From Actinomycetes bacterium (GTDB lineage Bacteria > Actinomycetota > Acidimicrobiia > Acidimicrobiales > Palsa-688), in contig JAJZWW010000267.1 in the NCBI GenBank assembly GCA_021846485.1, forward strand, positions 1-5,052: a DNA stretch of 5,052 bases, written 5' to 3'. The translations under genes were made by a program, and so were the position numbers. Below the pieces are notes generated by a model that saw nothing but the letters and a program-made list of their open reading frames with translations, searched no databases and was not told the origin of the DNA. Positions 4,834 through 5,052 of this stretch are shown piece after piece (the first letter of the stretch is position 1; each line of letters starts with the position of its first letter).

Positions 4834-5052
4834 CGGCTGGGCGGACCGAGCCTCCTGCGCCCTGCTGATCTGCGCTCCGAGGGCCTCGGCGATTGCCCGG
4901 TCCCGCTCGGCGGAGGCGTGCTGGTAGATGAGCGCCGCCCGGGGGCTGGCGTGCCCCATGCGGGACATCAACTCCCTGGTGCTGGCGCCGGTGCTCGCCG
5001 CAAGCGTGTTGCCGGTGTGGCGGAGGTCGTGGAACACCAGGCCGGCTGGTAG
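4828..5052 (-). CDS. Tyrosine recombinase/integrase, C-terminal part (5' end outside window)
   Basis: The visible 74 residues are the C-terminal catalytic end of a phage-type tyrosine integrase; the reading frame is open to the right edge, so most of the protein lies beyond it. Seen: HDLRHT (the HxxR box), then the long helix NTLAASTGASTRELMSRM, GHAS (the His/Trp position), and ALIYQHA, which holds the Tyr nucleophile that attacks DNA. A basic/polar tail follows. These are the expected catalytic residues in the expected order; the first Arg box is off-window. It is not truncated at this end. The GTG at 5037 is only an internal codon and should not be taken as the start. The gene probably belongs to an integrative element or prophage, with the HTH gene on its left as candidate excisionase. 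Confidence 0.9.
   Translation of the reverse strand, partial: LPAGLVFHDLRHTGNTLAASTGASTRELMSRMGHASPRAALIYQHASAERDRAIAEALGAQISRAQEARSAQPS

Noticed and set aside
1..5052. tRNA or rRNA genes, CRISPR arrays, IS-element ends or att direct repeats
   Set aside because: None could be recognised by eye; an att core could still be missed because its partner would lie outside the window.

Overview
The window is GC-rich throughout, uses GTG and TTG starts freely, and carries gene families typical of high-GC Actinobacteria: a MerR/sliding-clamp fusion, a VapBC pair with a mycobacterial-style antitoxin tail, and an excisionase-like HTH protein beside a tyrosine recombinase. No finer taxonomic placement is justified from the sequence alone. 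The mix of a retroelement end, a decayed resistance-type gene, a toxin-antitoxin pair and integration genes marks it as an accessory or mobile region, not core chromosome.

Left part (1-2529, all + strand). Bases 1-126 are the 3' end of a group II intron, with a complete domain V and a domain VI with a bulged A; the rest of the intron lies off the left edge. About 35 nt after the inferred 3' splice site, a GTG starts a 354-residue protein. It has an N-terminal MerR helix-turn-helix joined to the second and third domains of a DNA polymerase III beta clamp. Its stop codon overlaps the start of a 12-TM-type MFS exporter, so the two genes look translationally coupled: a regulator with a clamp-like sensor domain driving an efflux pump. 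The intron sits where the native promoter and operator of this operon would be expected.

Middle (2525-3693). A stem-loop that contains the MFS stop codon separates it from a convergent, clearly decayed phosphotransferase (APH fold) pseudogene on the - strand (2549-about 3254). That gene has two in-frame stops, two frameshifts, a damaged catalytic motif and no recognisable N-lobe. Upstream of it (3255-3510) are further coding-like fragments in shifting - strand frames that I cannot assign, followed by about 180 bp without a gene.

Right part (3684-5052). A VapB/VapC toxin-antitoxin operon (+) seems to start from a leaderless-type promoter. After a 185-bp gap with a hairpin next to a strong ribosome-binding site comes a small excisionase-like HTH gene (+). 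It ends tail to tail with the C-terminal end of a tyrosine integrase (-) whose 5' part runs off the right edge. The two stop codons are formed by one TCATGA palindrome.

The most interesting system is the MerR/beta-clamp fusion plus MFS pair. The residues that form the peptide-binding cleft of a normal clamp are largely kept, so the protein may sense molecules or proteins that bind clamps. This functional idea is inference; the domain calls are read directly from the sequence.
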